The notes: a model not told the origin generated them from the letters alone. A DNA stretch of 61,779 nucleotides from Chloroflexota bacterium (GCA_016190825.1 JACPPV010000021.1:1-61779); one strand, 5' to 3'; positions 18,255 through 27,597 are shown, counted from the first letter of the stretch. Numbers and translations are program-made.

Positions 18255-20708
18255 ATGGCTGTTAGATACAATCCGCGTGAAATAGAGTCGAAATGGCAGG
18301 AGAAATGGGCGGAGGACCGCCTCTACGAGGTCACCGAGGACGGCAGCCAGCCAAAGTGGTATGCGTTGACAATGTTTCCCTACACCTCGGGGGACCTTCA
18401 TATCGGCCACTGGTATGCCATGGCCCCTTCCGATGTCCATGCCCGTTTCAAGCGGATGCAAGGCTACAATGTGCTCCACCCCATGGGCTTTGATGCCTTC
18501 GGCCTGCCGGCAGAAAATGCCGCCATCAAGCGCGGGATACATCCCTATACCTGGACTATGCAGAACGTTGAGAACATGCGCCGCCAGCTGAAGAGCATCG
18601 GCGCTATTTATGATTGGAGCCGGGAGGTTATTACCTGCCTGCCGGAATATTACAAATGGACGCAGTGGTTCTTTCTGAAACTTTATGAGCATGACCTTGC
18701 CTACCGCGGGAAGGCGCCGGTGAACTGGTGTCCCCAGTGTCGGGTCGTCCTTGCCAACGAGCAGGTGATTGACGGTAAATGCTGGCGTTGCGACGCTGAG
18801 GTCGTTCACCGTGACCTGGAGCAGTGGCTTTTCCGCATCACGAGATATGCCGATGAACTGAAGGAACACGATGGGATTGACTGGCCGGAGCGCATCAAAA
18901 TAATGCAACGCAACTGGGTAGGCCGCAGCGAGGGAGCCGACGTCTCTTTCTCCTTGGACCATCCCGGAGTGGCGGAAAAGGATATTCGCGTATTTACCAC
19001 CCGCCCCGATACCCTTTTTGGCGTTACCTTCATGGTGCTGGCACCGGAGCACCCGCTGGTGGCAAAGCTTACCATGCCTGACCGCAAAGCCGCCATTGAG
19101 GAATACATTGAGCGCTCGCGCCGCGAGACTGACATCGAGCGCCTGTCTGCTGAAAAGGAAAAGGACGGCGCCTTTACCGGCGCCTACGTTACAAACCGGG
19201 TCAATGGTGAAAAGGTGCCGGTCTGGATTGCCGATTACGTCCTTCTGACCTATGGCACCGGTGCGGTGATGGCCGTGCCCGCCCATGACGAGCGGGACTT
19301 CGCCTTTGCCAAGAAGTATAACTTGCCCATTCGAGTGGTCATCGCTCCGCCGGACTGGAAGGGTGGTGAGCTTGAGCAGGCATACATCGAGCCAGGCACG
19401 ATGGTGAACTCCGCCCAGTTCAACGGCATGCCCAGCGAGCAAGGAATCAAAGCCGTGGCAGAGCATCTCAAAAAACAGGGCTGGGGCGGGCCGACGGTCA
19501 GCTATAAGCTGCGCGACTGGCTTATCTCGCGGCAGCGCTACTGGGGTGCGCCGATACCAATGGTCTACTGTGATAAGTGCGGCATCGTTCCCGTGCTGGA
19601 AAAAGACCTGCCCGTACTTCTGCCGGAGGATGCCGAGTTCAGGCCGACGGGTGAATCGCCCCTGCAACTGAACGAGAAGTTCGTCAACACCGCCTGCCCG
19701 AAGTGCGACGGCGCAGCCAGGCGCGAGACGGATACCATCGATGGCTTCCTGTGTTCGTGCTGGTATTTCCTGCGGTATTGCAGCCCGCATTATGATGGAG
19801 GGGCCTTCGACCCGGAAAAGGTGAAGTACTGGATGCCGGTGGATATCTACACCGGCGGCGCAGAACACGCGGTGATGCACCTGTTCTACGCCCGCTTTTT
19901 CATCAAGGCAATCCGGGACATGGGGCTGGTGGATTTTGGCGAGCCGTTCACCAAGCTGTTCAACCAGGGAATCATCCTCGCCCAGCGCCAGAAAATGAGC
20001 AAATCCAAGGGGAACGTGGTCACGCCGGATGAGTATGTGAACGAGCTGGGGGCGGATACCGTCCGGGCTTATCTCATGTTTATCGGTCCCTGGGACCAGG
20101 GCGGCGAGTGGGATGACAGCGGCATCGGCGGCATGAGCCGCTGGCTGAATCGAGTTTGGAACGTGGTACTGGACGGCTATCAGGCAAGAAGCGGAGTTGC
20201 GCTCGAAGGAGAAAAAGCACAGGTTGACCTTCGGCGCTTCGTGCACCAGACCATCCGCCGGGTGACCGGGGACATGGAAAGGTTGCATTTCAATACTATG
20301 ATTTCCGCCCTGATGGAGCTTACCAATTACCTCCTGAAGGTCAGAGAGTCCGGAAACGTGGCTGGTTCTGCCTGGAGAGAGGCGGTGGATACCCTGCTTC
20401 TGCTCCTGGCGCCCACCGCGCCTCACTTTACCGAGGAGTTATGGCAGAGGACCGGGCACGGATATAGCATCCACAACCAGCCCTGGCCAAAGTGGGATGA
20501 GGTGCTGGCGAGAGAGGAAGAGATTACTCTGGTGGTGCAGGTTAACGGCAAGCTGCGTGACCGCTTGACCGTGCCCGCCTCGATCACCGAGGATGAGGCG
20601 AAGCGGCTCGCCCTGGAGAGCGAAAAGGCGAAACCGCACTTCGCCGGCAAGACGATCGCCAGCGTAATATACGTGCAGGGCAGGCTGGTGAATGTGGTGG
20701 TGAGGTAG
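18255..20708 (+). CDS. leuS: Leucyl-tRNA synthetase
   Basis: Class I synthetase charging tRNA-Leu, 817 residues. The HIGH motif is at residues 49-52 (DLHIGHWY) and KMSKS at 580-584. The editing domain shows the T-rich FTTRPDTLFGVTFMVLAPEH segment and the GAVMAVPAHDERD segment, so hydrolytic editing of mischarged tRNA should be intact. Zinc-type cysteines occur in MVYCDKCGIVP and NTACPKCDG. AAGGAAGG precedes the ATG. No T-box leader is present. A 749-codon frame antisense to it is a shadow of codon bias. Confidence 0.98.
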   Translation: MAVRYNPREIESKWQEKWAEDRLYEVTEDGSQPKWYALTMFPYTSGDLHIGHWYAMAPSDVHARFKRMQGYNVLHPMGFDAFGLPAENAAIKRGIHPYTWTMQNVENMRRQLKSIGAIYDWSREVITCLPEYYKWTQWFFLKLYEHDLAYRGKAPVNWCPQCRVVLANEQVIDGKCWRCDAEVVHRDLEQWLFRITRYADELKEHDGIDWPERIKIMQRNWVGRSEGADVSFSLDHPGVAEKDIRVFTTRPDTLFGVTFMVLAPEHPLVAKLTMPDRKAAIEEYIERSRRETDIERLSAEKEKDGAFTGAYVTNRVNGEKVPVWIADYVLLTYGTGAVMAVPAHDERDFAFAKKYNLPIRVVIAPPDWKGGELEQAYIEPGTMVNSAQFNGMPSEQGIKAVAEHLKKQGWGGPTVSYKLRDWLISRQRYWGAPIPMVYCDKCGIVPVLEKDLPVLLPEDAEFRPTGESPLQLNEKFVNTACPKCDGAARRETDTIDGFLCSCWYFLRYCSPHYDGGAFDPEKVKYWMPVDIYTGGAEHAVMHLFYARFFIKAIRDMGLVDFGEPFTKLFNQGIILAQRQKMSKSKGNVVTPDEYVNELGADTVRAYLMFIGPWDQGGEWDDSGIGGMSRWLNRVWNVVLDGYQARSGVALEGEKAQVDLRRFVHQTIRRVTGDMERLHFNTMISALMELTNYLLKVRESGNVAGSAWREAVDTLLLLLAPTAPHFTEELWQRTGHGYSIHNQPWPKWDEVLAREEEITLVVQVNGKLRDRLTVPASITEDEAKRLALESEKAKPHFAGKTIASVIYVQGRLVNVVVR

Positions 20709-20722
20709 GAACCAAAGTTGTC

Positions 20723-20766
20723 ATTCCCAATCCCGCATCGAGTACGGGACAGGCTTGATTGGGAAT
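20723..20766 (+). repeat. Inverted-repeat unit after leuS
   Basis: ATTCCCAATC (20723-20732) and GATTGGGAAT (20757-20766) are perfect inverted arms, with CCCG/CGGG nested inside; preceded by GTC. Same style as the other GTCATT-ended dispersed repeats. It could also serve as a leuS terminator. Confidence 0.55.
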
Positions 20767-20845
20767 CCTGGAATACAGAAAGTGGCGTCCTCAAGTTGAC
20801 TGAAATCCAGTGGGAGGGAAAAGGGAGAGAGCTAAAGGAGGTATT

Positions 20846-20896
20846 ATGGGCTTAAGGAATCGAAGAGGGATGTATCCTCTTTTAAGAAAACAATGA
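20846..20896 (+). CDS. 16-residue upstream ORF coupled to proC
   Basis: AAAGGAGG, among the strongest Shine-Dalgarno sequences in the window, lies five bases before ATG 20846. The ORF reads MGLRNRRGMYPLLRKQ and its TGA overlaps the proC start as ATGA (20893-20896). proC has no Shine-Dalgarno of its own, so its translation probably depends on this upstream ORF. The peptide contains a single Pro and five Arg; it may be a leader peptide or only a coupling device. Confidence 0.6.
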   Translation: MGLRNRRGMYPLLRKQ

Positions 20897-21705
20897 AAAT
20901 ATCTTTTATCGGTGGGGGGACCATGGGGGAGGCGATCCTCTCCGCCATTATCGAAAGAGGGCTGGCTTCTCCTGCTGAAATCACGGTTAGCGATGTCAAC
21001 GATGCGCGCCGCCAGTATCTTACTCAAAAACACGGTGTGCGCGCCACCGGTGACAACCGTTCTGCCGCGGATGACGGAGAGGTAGTTGTTCTCGCCATCA
21101 AGCCACAGAACCTGGAAGAGGTAATGGCTGATCTCAAAGGGCAGCTTAGGTCAGCCCATCTGGTACTATCCATCGTGGCTGGAGCCAGGATTGGCACGCT
21201 GCGCCGCGGCCTGGAACACAACGCTATTGTCCGCACCATGCCCAATACCCCGGCCCAGGTCGGCGAGGGAATCACGGTCTGGACAGCCACCGCTGCGGTA
21301 ACCGCGCAGCAAAAGGAGTGGGCTGGCGCCATTTTGCGGGTTATCGGGCAGGAAATGTACGTAGAGGATGAAAAATACCTGGACATGGCGACGGCGGTGA
21401 GCGGTAGCGGGCCGGCTTATTTCTTTCTCTTTATGGAGACGTTGATTGAGGCGGCGGTAAGCATTGGGTTGTCTCGCGATGCCGCCGAAAAACTGGTGCT
21501 CCAGACGATGGTCGGCTCGGGGCAGCTATTGAAAAAATCGGGTAAGTCCCCGGCTGAACTCCGGCGCATGGTCACATCTCCCGGCGGCACCACCGCGGCT
21601 GCTCTGGCTGAGTTCGAAAAGGGCGGACTGGCCGAACTGGTGAAACAGGCCGTTGCCGCTGCGCTCAAGAGGGCAAGAGAGCTGGGGGGGGGCGAGACGG
21701 GATGA
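20893..21705 (+). CDS. proC: Pyrroline-5-carboxylate reductase
   Basis: Final step of proline synthesis: NAD(P)H reduction of pyrroline-5-carboxylate. The Rossmann motif FIGGGTMGEAI is at residues 5-15; VLAIKPQNLEEV, RTMPNTPAQVGEG, the SGSGPAYFF segment and the C-terminal VTSPGGTTAAALAEFE signature are all present. The length of 270 residues is normal. Its ATG overlaps the stop of a 16-codon upstream ORF, and its own stop overlaps the yggT start, so the three frames are chained by translational coupling. Confidence 0.97.
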   Translation: MKISFIGGGTMGEAILSAIIERGLASPAEITVSDVNDARRQYLTQKHGVRATGDNRSAADDGEVVVLAIKPQNLEEVMADLKGQLRSAHLVLSIVAGARIGTLRRGLEHNAIVRTMPNTPAQVGEGITVWTATAAVTAQQKEWAGAILRVIGQEMYVEDEKYLDMATAVSGSGPAYFFLFMETLIEAAVSIGLSRDAAEKLVLQTMVGSGQLLKKSGKSPAELRRMVTSPGGTTAAALAEFEKGGLAELVKQAVAAALKRARELGGGETG

Positions 21706-21944
21706 CTTTCATTCTCAAGTTCCTGTACTTCTTCTGCCAGGCGTTGACCATGGCGGTGGTTGCCCGGGTGGTGCTATCCTGGTTTTCGTCGCAGCCCTCC
21801 AATTTCCTCGCCCGTTTTATTTTTGCAATAACCGAGCCGTTACTGTGGCCTGTGCGAAAAGTTATCCCCCGGGTCTGGGTGTTTGACCTTGCACCGATGA
21901 TCGTAGTGCTGTTGTTGCAGGCGATCATTGTTTTTGTGCTGTAA
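21702..21944 (+). CDS. YggT family membrane protein
   Basis: 80 residues with two hydrophobic helices, about residues 4-26 and 62-80, and the central segment FIFAITEPLLWPVRKVIPR, which is the YggT signature (TEP..RR). YggT proteins are small inner-membrane proteins often found beside proC, as here; proposed roles include cell-division-site or osmotic functions, none firmly established. The start overlaps the proC stop by four bases (ATGA). Confidence 0.88.
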   Translation: MTFILKFLYFFCQALTMAVVARVVLSWFSSQPSNFLARFIFAITEPLLWPVRKVIPRVWVFDLAPMIVVLLLQAIIVFVL

Positions 21945-21968
21945 GAATGGAATCCGGGTGAGGGTGAT

Positions 21969-21990
21969 GTAGATTCCCGCTTTTGCGGGA
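21969..21990 (+). repeat. Short hairpin repeat between convergent genes
   Basis: GTAGATTCCCGC followed by TTTT and GCGGGA gives a six-pair hairpin with a TTTT loop. It shares GTAGATTCCCGC with the unit at 4735-4782. It lies between yggT and serA, which converge, and could act as a two-way terminator, but no U-run follows. Confidence 0.45.
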
Positions 21991-22134
21991 GGCCGGGATG
22001 ATAAATAAGGGCGGGGTGGATAGAGGGGACGGGAATAGCAGAAAAAAGCGCGGGAAAAACCATGAAAACACACTTGGAAGTGGTCTTACACAAAAACGGT
22101 CCGGCGCAATCAGTCAGAAACCGCAGGTCGGCCT

Positions 22135-23709
22135 CTACAGCCTGACCAGTTTGGCTGTGCGGACGCCAGGCAGAGCCATGACTTGCTGAAGCTGTGGTTC
22201 GGCCAGCGGCTCATCCAGAGCCAGTATCATCATCGCCTGACCCCTTTGCTTGAGGCGGCCAAGGTGCATGGCACTGATATTTATATTGGCATCTCCGGTA
22301 ATTTTGCCAACGGCGCCGATGAGACCCGGCTGGTCAATGTGGTCGCTGAACAGGAAGTAGCCGCCGGTGGGAACGATATCAAACCAATAATCGCCCACCC
22401 GCACGATGTGTGTTTCCCCCCGTAGCACCGTTGCCGCCACAGTGGTGGCGCCCTCCTTGTTTGAGGCTTCAACGGTGATCAGGCTGGAGTAGTTCTTGCA
22501 GGTGAACTCTTTCTCCTCGACCACGGTGAGACCGCGCTTTGCGGCTACGAGGCTGGCATTGACCAGCGTCACCCGCTCTTCGCTGACGCCTTCCAGCATA
22601 CCGCCCAGGACGGTCGCCTTCAGGATGCTGGTATCGTAGTCGGCAAGTTCTCCTTCATACTTGATGCGGATTGTGCTTGTTTGCCCCTCGGCAAGCTGGT
22701 TGACTAGTCGCCCTACTGCGGCAGCCGCCCAGATGAATGGCGCCAACACGGCGAATGTTTCCATGGAGATAAGGGGGGCGTTAACGGCATAGCGGGCTGG
22801 CTCTCCTTTGAGGACGGTAATGATTTGCTCGGCGACATCCTTTGCCACAATTGTCTGCGCCTCGGTAGTTGAAGCGCCGAGGTGCGGGGTGACGAGGATG
22901 CCATTTTCCTCGAAAAGGCTGCTCTTCGTAATCGGTTCAGTGACGAAAACATCAATGGCAGCGCCGGCTACCCTTTTTTCTCTGACAGCCTTCACCAGCG
23001 CCTCTTCATCGATCAGTCCGCCGCGGGCGGCATTGATAATGCGGACATTCGGCTTGACCAGCGCCAGTTCCTCACTGCCGATCAGCCCCTTCGTCAAATC
23101 GGTCAAAGGCACGTGCAGTGTGATGAAATCCGACTCCTGGAGCAATTGTTTCAGCATCACTGGCTCCACCTGGAGATTCCGGGCAAAATCGGCCGAAATA
23201 TAGGGATCGTAACCGATGACCCTCATTTCCAGTCCCCGGGCGCGGCGGGCGACTTCCGAGCCGACATTCCCAAGCCCGATGACACCCAGAGTCTTGCCCC
23301 TGACCTCGGTGCCGATGAAATCGTTGCGGCGCCACTGGCCTGATTTCAGGGAGGCGTTTGCCTGGGGGATGTGGCGGGCGAGGGCGAGCATCAGGGCGAT
23401 GGAATGCTCGGCAGCAGAGATGGTATTGCCGGTTGGGGCATTAACCACCACAATGCCCTGCCGGGTGGCTTCTTCAACATCGATGTTGTCCACGCCGACC
23501 CCGGCGCGGCCGATGACCTGCAATTTCTTGCCGGCTCTGATCACTTCAGCGGTGACCTGCGTTTGGCTGCGCACTACCAGTGCTTCGTAGTCGCCAATGA
23601 TGGCGATTAGCTCAGGTGGTTTCAGCCCTGTCTTGATGTCTACATCGGCGAAGCCACGGAGGATGGCTACGCCCTCTGAGTCAATTTGGTCAGCTACCAA
23701 GATTTTCAT
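22135..23709 (-). CDS. serA: D-3-phosphoglycerate dehydrogenase
   Basis: First step of serine synthesis: NAD-dependent oxidation of 3-phosphoglycerate. Long three-domain form, 524 residues: catalytic and NAD domains with GLGNVG at 145-150, the catalytic Arg in NAARGGLIDE and His in VTPHLGAST; then an intervening domain and a C-terminal ACT domain (residues about 450-524, HIDQPGLIGAVGKITG), which normally binds serine as feedback inhibitor. It lies 19 bases downstream of a class V aminotransferase on the same strand; the two together convert 3-phosphoglycerate to phosphoserine. Confidence 0.96.
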   Translation of the reverse strand: MKILVADQIDSEGVAILRGFADVDIKTGLKPPELIAIIGDYEALVVRSQTQVTAEVIRAGKKLQVIGRAGVGVDNIDVEEATRQGIVVVNAPTGNTISAAEHSIALMLALARHIPQANASLKSGQWRRNDFIGTEVRGKTLGVIGLGNVGSEVARRARGLEMRVIGYDPYISADFARNLQVEPVMLKQLLQESDFITLHVPLTDLTKGLIGSEELALVKPNVRIINAARGGLIDEEALVKAVREKRVAGAAIDVFVTEPITKSSLFEENGILVTPHLGASTTEAQTIVAKDVAEQIITVLKGEPARYAVNAPLISMETFAVLAPFIWAAAAVGRLVNQLAEGQTSTIRIKYEGELADYDTSILKATVLGGMLEGVSEERVTLVNASLVAAKRGLTVVEEKEFTCKNYSSLITVEASNKEGATTVAATVLRGETHIVRVGDYWFDIVPTGGYFLFSDHIDQPGLIGAVGKITGDANINISAMHLGRLKQRGQAMMILALDEPLAEPQLQQVMALPGVRTAKLVRL

Positions 23710-23728
23710 GTTGTCAACCGCCTACTGC

Positions 23729-24838
23729 TTATTTAACAGTCTGCTGCGCCTTAACGGGAGCAATTTCCTCTAATGTCAGCTTCAGGCACAGAAGAACTCT
23801 TTCGATATTGGCTTCATCCACCCAGCCAAGATGGCCGATGCGGAATATCTTACCGTCCAGTTTCCCCTGTCCGCCGGCCAGCACAACCTGGTGCTTTTCC
23901 CTGAGCACACGTCGCAGATTCCCCGGGTCCACTCCTTCCGGAGGCCAGACTGCGGTGACGGTGTTTGAGGCATATTTTTCATCTGCCAGCAGTTTCAGTC
24001 CCAGCGCTTTTACCCCGTTGCGGACCTTTTTTCCGATACGGGCGTGACGGGCAACAATGTTGGGCAGACCTTCTTCGGCAAGTATGTTTAGCGCCGCCGA
24101 AAAGGCATAAACTGTTGCGACCGCCGGCGTCCATGGCGTCTGGCCGCCCCTAGCAAGGAAGTTTTTTGCCTGGGTGAAATCCCAGTAAAAGCGGGGCATC
24201 TTTGCCTGAGCATGCGCCCTCCATGCTTCCTGGCTGAAACTGACCATGGTAAGACCGGGCGGGACCATCCAGCCTTTCTGCGAGCCGGATATAGCGACAT
24301 CGCAATGCCATTCATCAACGGGCAGGTCAAGGGAGCCAAGGCTGCTGATAGCGTCAACCATGAGAAGCTTATCAAATTCCTTGACCACTTTGCTGATTGC
24401 CGCCAGGTCATTGGTGACACCGGTGGACGTCTCATTGTGGGTGACCAGGACGGCCTTTATTGCCGCATCTTCCCTCAGGGTACGGCGAATGACATCAGGG
24501 TCGGCGGGTTTGCCCAGTTCGAATTGCAAAGGAACAACATCAGCCCCGAAAGCTTTGGCAATGTTAGCAAAACGGTCGCCAAAAGCGCCGATCGAGACCG
24601 CCAGCACCCTGTCTCCGGGAGATAGCGTGTTGACAACCGCCGCTTCCATGCCGCCCGTGCCTGAGCCAGTCAGTATGAAAAGGTCATTCTTTGTCTGGAA
24701 AAGCTGCTTGAGCTTATCGGTGACATCGGTGAAAATCTGCCCGAACTCCTTGCCCCGGTGATCGATCATCTGCTTGGTCATAGCCTGCAGAACTTCCGGG
24801 GGGCAGGGGGTGGGACCGGGAATGCGTAACTCTACCAT
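23729..24838 (-). CDS. Class V aminotransferase (serine-pyruvate/alanine-glyoxylate type), probably the phosphoserine aminotransferase
   Basis: PLP enzyme of 369 residues. The cofactor Lys lies in AISGSQKGW near residues 186-194; the N-terminal PGPTPCPPEV and the GSGTGGMEAAVVN segment fit the alanine-glyoxylate/serine-pyruvate aminotransferase branch rather than classical SerC. Because serA follows directly, the likely job is phosphohydroxypyruvate transamination in serine synthesis; that is inferred from context. GAGGAG lies before ATG 24838, and a promoter is visible at 24865-24892. No serB is present in the window. Confidence 0.85.
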   Translation of the reverse strand: MVELRIPGPTPCPPEVLQAMTKQMIDHRGKEFGQIFTDVTDKLKQLFQTKNDLFILTGSGTGGMEAAVVNTLSPGDRVLAVSIGAFGDRFANIAKAFGADVVPLQFELGKPADPDVIRRTLREDAAIKAVLVTHNETSTGVTNDLAAISKVVKEFDKLLMVDAISSLGSLDLPVDEWHCDVAISGSQKGWMVPPGLTMVSFSQEAWRAHAQAKMPRFYWDFTQAKNFLARGGQTPWTPAVATVYAFSAALNILAEEGLPNIVARHARIGKKVRNGVKALGLKLLADEKYASNTVTAVWPPEGVDPGNLRRVLREKHQVVLAGGQGKLDGKIFRIGHLGWVDEANIERVLLCLKLTLEEIAPVKAQQTVK

Positions 24839-24864
24839 TAGAATCTCCTCAACGTTTAGTATTC

Positions 24865-24892
24865 AGTATATCTTAACTTTTGACTTTAGCAA
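24865..24892 (-). promoter_or_regulatory. Promoter of the aminotransferase-serA operon
   Basis: Minus strand: TTGCTA (24892-24887), 16 bases, TATACT (24870-24865); 26 bases separate the -10 box from the start codon, with GAGGAG in between. Confidence 0.5.
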
Positions 24893-24960
24893 AGTGGCAT
24901 TGGGCGAATTTGTAAATAGTCTTTTCGCCATTGGAGACCCTTCCGGTGAAGTCAGAAGAC

Positions 24961-25042
24961 GAAGCAATCCAGGGTCGGGGGAGTGCTCCCCAGCCGAGGA
25001 TTCTCGTTTGTGTGGGGAAATAATAAGCGGGTGGATTGCTTC
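24961..25042 (+). repeat. REP-like dispersed repeat
   Basis: GAAGCAATCCA (24961-24971) and TGGATTGCTTC (25032-25042) are perfect inverted arms, 60 bases apart. The core is shared with the repeat at 3193-3291. It lies in the 258-base gap upstream of the aminotransferase; no gene is visible there. Confidence 0.6.
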
Positions 25043-25096
25043 ACCATCCTGAGTACATCAGGGCTCACACCGGCAGACTATTCCCAAAATACCTCG

Positions 25097-26299
25097 TTAT
25101 TTTTCATCAATTACAATCCTCACGTACCGACGTTTCTTGCCTACTTCAAATACGTCGCCATTCTTGATCTGGACTACGCGAGCTGACTCCGGCAGCTTTT
25201 CATGGCCTTTTTCGACTGCTCCCTGCTTAATGAGCCTGACGGCTTCGCTCCGGCTCCGCGCCAGCCCGGTGTTGACCAGGACAGACACCACGTCAACGCG
25301 GTCCACGCCGTGCGGAAGGTGGTGCTCGGGGATTTCCTCCGGCACTTCTCTTCTCTGGTGCACCATTTCGAAGTGCTGCTCTGCTTTCAGGGCTGCTGCT
25401 TCGCCATCGAGTTGGGCGATGACCTCCCTTGCCAGCCGCTTCTTGAGCAGCATCGGGTTGACCTTGCCATCGGCCAGCCCCTGCCTGGACTCTTCCAGCT
25501 CCTGGTCGGGCACGTTAGTGAGTAGTTCAAAATACTGCATGGTGAGGTTGTCCGGAACGGACATTATCTTGCCGTAGATTTCGCCGGGCGGTTCGGCGAC
25601 GCCGATGTAGTTGCCCAGACTCTTGCTCATTTTCTGACTGCCGTCAGTGCCCACCAGTAAGGGCGTCATAAAGCACTGCTGGGGGCGCTGTCCCATAAGT
25701 CCCTGAAGTTCCCTGCCGACAAGGAAGTTAAACTTCTGATCTGTCCCGCCGAACTCGATATCTGCCTGTACCATCACTGAATCATAAGCCTGTAGCAGGG
25801 GATAGAGTAGCTCCGTGATAGCAATCGGCTGGCCGGAACTGAAGCGCGCATCGAAATCATCGCGGGACAGCATCTGCGCCACGGTGAATCTGCCGGTGAG
25901 CTGGATGACATCAGCCAGGGTGAACTTGCCGAACCATTCGCTCTGCCATCTCACCTCGGTCTTGCCCTTATCAACTATCTTGAAGAACTGCTCCATGTAG
26001 GTGCGGGCGTTTGCCTTGACCTGCTCCGCTGATAGCATTGGCCGGGTGACTGATTTCCCGCTGGGATCGCCGATCTGGGCTGTCCAGTCACCCACGATGA
26101 GCACCACCTGGTGTCCCAGTTCCTGGAACTGGCGCAGCTTGCGCAGGCCCACCATATGTCCCAGGTGGATATCTGGGAAGCTCGGGTCAAAGCCCTCTTT
26201 CAGGCGCAGCTTTCTGCCAGAGCGCAGAAGCTCTATCAACTCCTCCCGGACGATGATTTCCGCCACTCCGCGGTTGAGCAACAAGTTGTTCTGGTCCAT
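25097..26299 (-). CDS. tyrS: Tyrosyl-tRNA synthetase
   Basis: Class I synthetase charging tRNA-Tyr, 400 residues from ATG 26299. HIGH-like motif PDIHLGHMVG, the tyrosine-binding segments DWTAQIGDPSG and YPLLQAYDSVMVQADIEFGGTD (two segments of the catalytic core), KMSKS in [10 protein letters not shown], and a C-terminal S4 RNA-binding domain (VSVLVNTGLARSRSEAVRLI). ATG 26299 lies just after the ribF stop (TAAAGATG); an in-frame ATG at 26323 inside ribF is less likely. It is in an operon with ribF. Confidence 0.96.
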   Translation of the reverse strand: MDQNNLLLNRGVAEIIVREELIELLRSGRKLRLKEGFDPSFPDIHLGHMVGLRKLRQFQELGHQVVLIVGDWTAQIGDPSGKSVTRPMLSAEQVKANARTYMEQFFKIVDKGKTEVRWQSEWFGKFTLADVIQLTGRFTVAQMLSRDDFDARFSSGQPIAITELLYPLLQAYDSVMVQADIEFGGTDQKFNFLVGRELQGLMGQRPQQCFMTPLLVGTDGSQKMSKSLGNYIGVAEPPGEIYGKIMSVPDNLTMQYFELLTNVPDQELEESRQGLADGKVNPMLLKKRLAREVIAQLDGEAAALKAEQHFEMVHQRREVPEEIPEHHLPHGVDRVDVVSVLVNTGLARSRSEAVRLIKQGAVEKGHEKLPESARVVQIKNGDVFEVGKKRRYVRIVIDEK

Positions 26300-26301
26300 C
26301 T

Positions 26302-27258
26302 TTATGTCTCGCCCTCGCTCCATGAAGCCAGTATAGCCTGCCCTTGCGCGACATCCTCGGCGATCTGCTTCTTCAGCTCGGCGAGGTTATCAAAGCGCTT
26401 TTCATCGCGCAGGCGTTCAATGAAGTCTATCTTGCCCTCCTGTCCATACATGTCGCCCTCGAAGTCCAGGATGTAGGTCTCGATGGTGCGTTCCTTTTCG
26501 CCGAAGGTGGGACGTTTGCCGATGTTTGTCATTGACTGGAAAGTCATCCCGCCGATACGGGTTCGGGTGGCGTAAACGCCATCGGATGGAAGAGCCTGGT
26601 TTGGATCGACTTCCAGGTTGATCGTGGGAAACCCTAGCTGTGGTCCGCCTCGCCCTTCTCCTCTGACCACTCTCCCTCGCAGGCTGAAGGGTCGTCCGAG
26701 CAGTCGGTTCGCTCTTGCTATCTGGCCGCTGACGATTGCCTGCCTGATGATGGTGCTGCTGACTATTTCTCCATCGTCGAGCTTCGGGGGAATCACGGTG
26801 ACGGTAAAGTCCATCTCCTGTCCCAGCCATTTGAGGGCGTCAACGTTTCCCTCGCGGTTTCGACCCAGCGCAAAGTCCCGCCCGACGACGATCCCACGCA
26901 TCCGGAGATGTTTTTGCAGGAGGCTGACAAACTCGCGGGCAGTGAGCCTGGCAAGCTGGGGGGTGAATGACAGGACTACCACGGCGTCAACCCCCTCGTT
27001 CTTGAGCAACGTGACTCTTTCTTCCAGCCCGATGAGGTAGGGCAGCAAAGTGCTTGGCGCCAGGATTTTCCGGGGATGTGGGCGGAAGGTCACCACACCG
27101 CTTAATAGCCCCTGTTGCTTTGCCAGTGCCATCAGTTGGGCAATCAGATACCTGTGGCCGGTGTGTACCCCGTCAAATACCCCGATGCTCAGGAGCATAT
27201 TGTTCGTGGGAGTGAACTGCTTAAGCTCCTCTTCAACGGGGACGACTTTCTTGTTCAT
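26302..27258 (-). CDS. ribF: Bifunctional riboflavin kinase / FAD synthetase
   Basis: Converts riboflavin to FMN and then FAD. The N-terminal adenylyltransferase domain shows GVFDGVHTGHR near residues 26-36, FRPHPRKIL and the VVGRDFALGRNREG segment; the C-terminal kinase domain shows GRGGPQLGFPTINL with the PTIN motif near 211-214 and TNIGKRPTF. The length of 318 residues is normal. It heads a two-gene unit with tyrS. The FMN/FAD made could serve the split-barrel fusion at 13652-15193. Confidence 0.95.
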   Translation of the reverse strand: MNKKVVPVEEELKQFTPTNNMLLSIGVFDGVHTGHRYLIAQLMALAKQQGLLSGVVTFRPHPRKILAPSTLLPYLIGLEERVTLLKNEGVDAVVVLSFTPQLARLTAREFVSLLQKHLRMRGIVVGRDFALGRNREGNVDALKWLGQEMDFTVTVIPPKLDDGEIVSSTIIRQAIVSGQIARANRLLGRPFSLRGRVVRGEGRGGPQLGFPTINLEVDPNQALPSDGVYATRTRIGGMTFQSMTNIGKRPTFGEKERTIETYILDFEGDMYGQEGKIDFIERLRDEKRFDNLAELKKQIAEDVAQGQAILASWSEGET

Positions 27259-27462
27259 TTCAGGTATTAAATACTATCACAAATCAGGATGATAACCAAT
27301 AGCACATGAGCCTCCTGCGAAATGGTAGAAAGTCCGCCCTGTCTCCCTTCACGCAACGGGGAGCGAAGTCGTTTCCTTCCTTTGAAAAATCCGGCATATC
27401 AGGACGTGTTCGATACAGGAGTGGGCAGTCGCTTCTGGCACATACCTGGGCTGCGTCCCTTA

Positions 27463-27471
27463 TGCTATACT
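27463..27471 (+). promoter_or_regulatory. Extended -10 promoter of tRNA-Thr
   Basis: TGCTATACT at 27463-27471, with the transcription start expected about five bases before the mature tRNA. No good -35 hexamer. Confidence 0.5.
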
Positions 27472-27482
27472 GGTAGGCAAAT

Positions 27483-27554
27483 GCCAGCGTAGCTCAGTGG
27501 CAGAGCAGCGGTTTCGTAAACCGCTTGTCGGAGGTTCGACTCCTCTCGCTGGCT
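27483..27554 (+). tRNA. tRNA-Thr (CGT anticodon)
   Basis: Acceptor GCCAGCG pairs with CGCTGGC plus discriminator T; D-arm AGCTCAGTGGCAGAGC; anticodon stem GCGGT/ACCGC with loop TTCGTAA giving CGT; T-arm GGAGGTTCGACTCCT. CCA is not encoded. Confidence 0.95.
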
Positions 27555-27597
27555 CTTGTTTTTGAAGCGGAGTATTGGGGATTCGGCGCTCAAAGCG

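Noticed and set aside
18177-20426. 749-codon frame antisense to leuS
   Set aside because: It mirrors codon bias of the leuS gene, has no recognisable domain and no ribosome-binding site.
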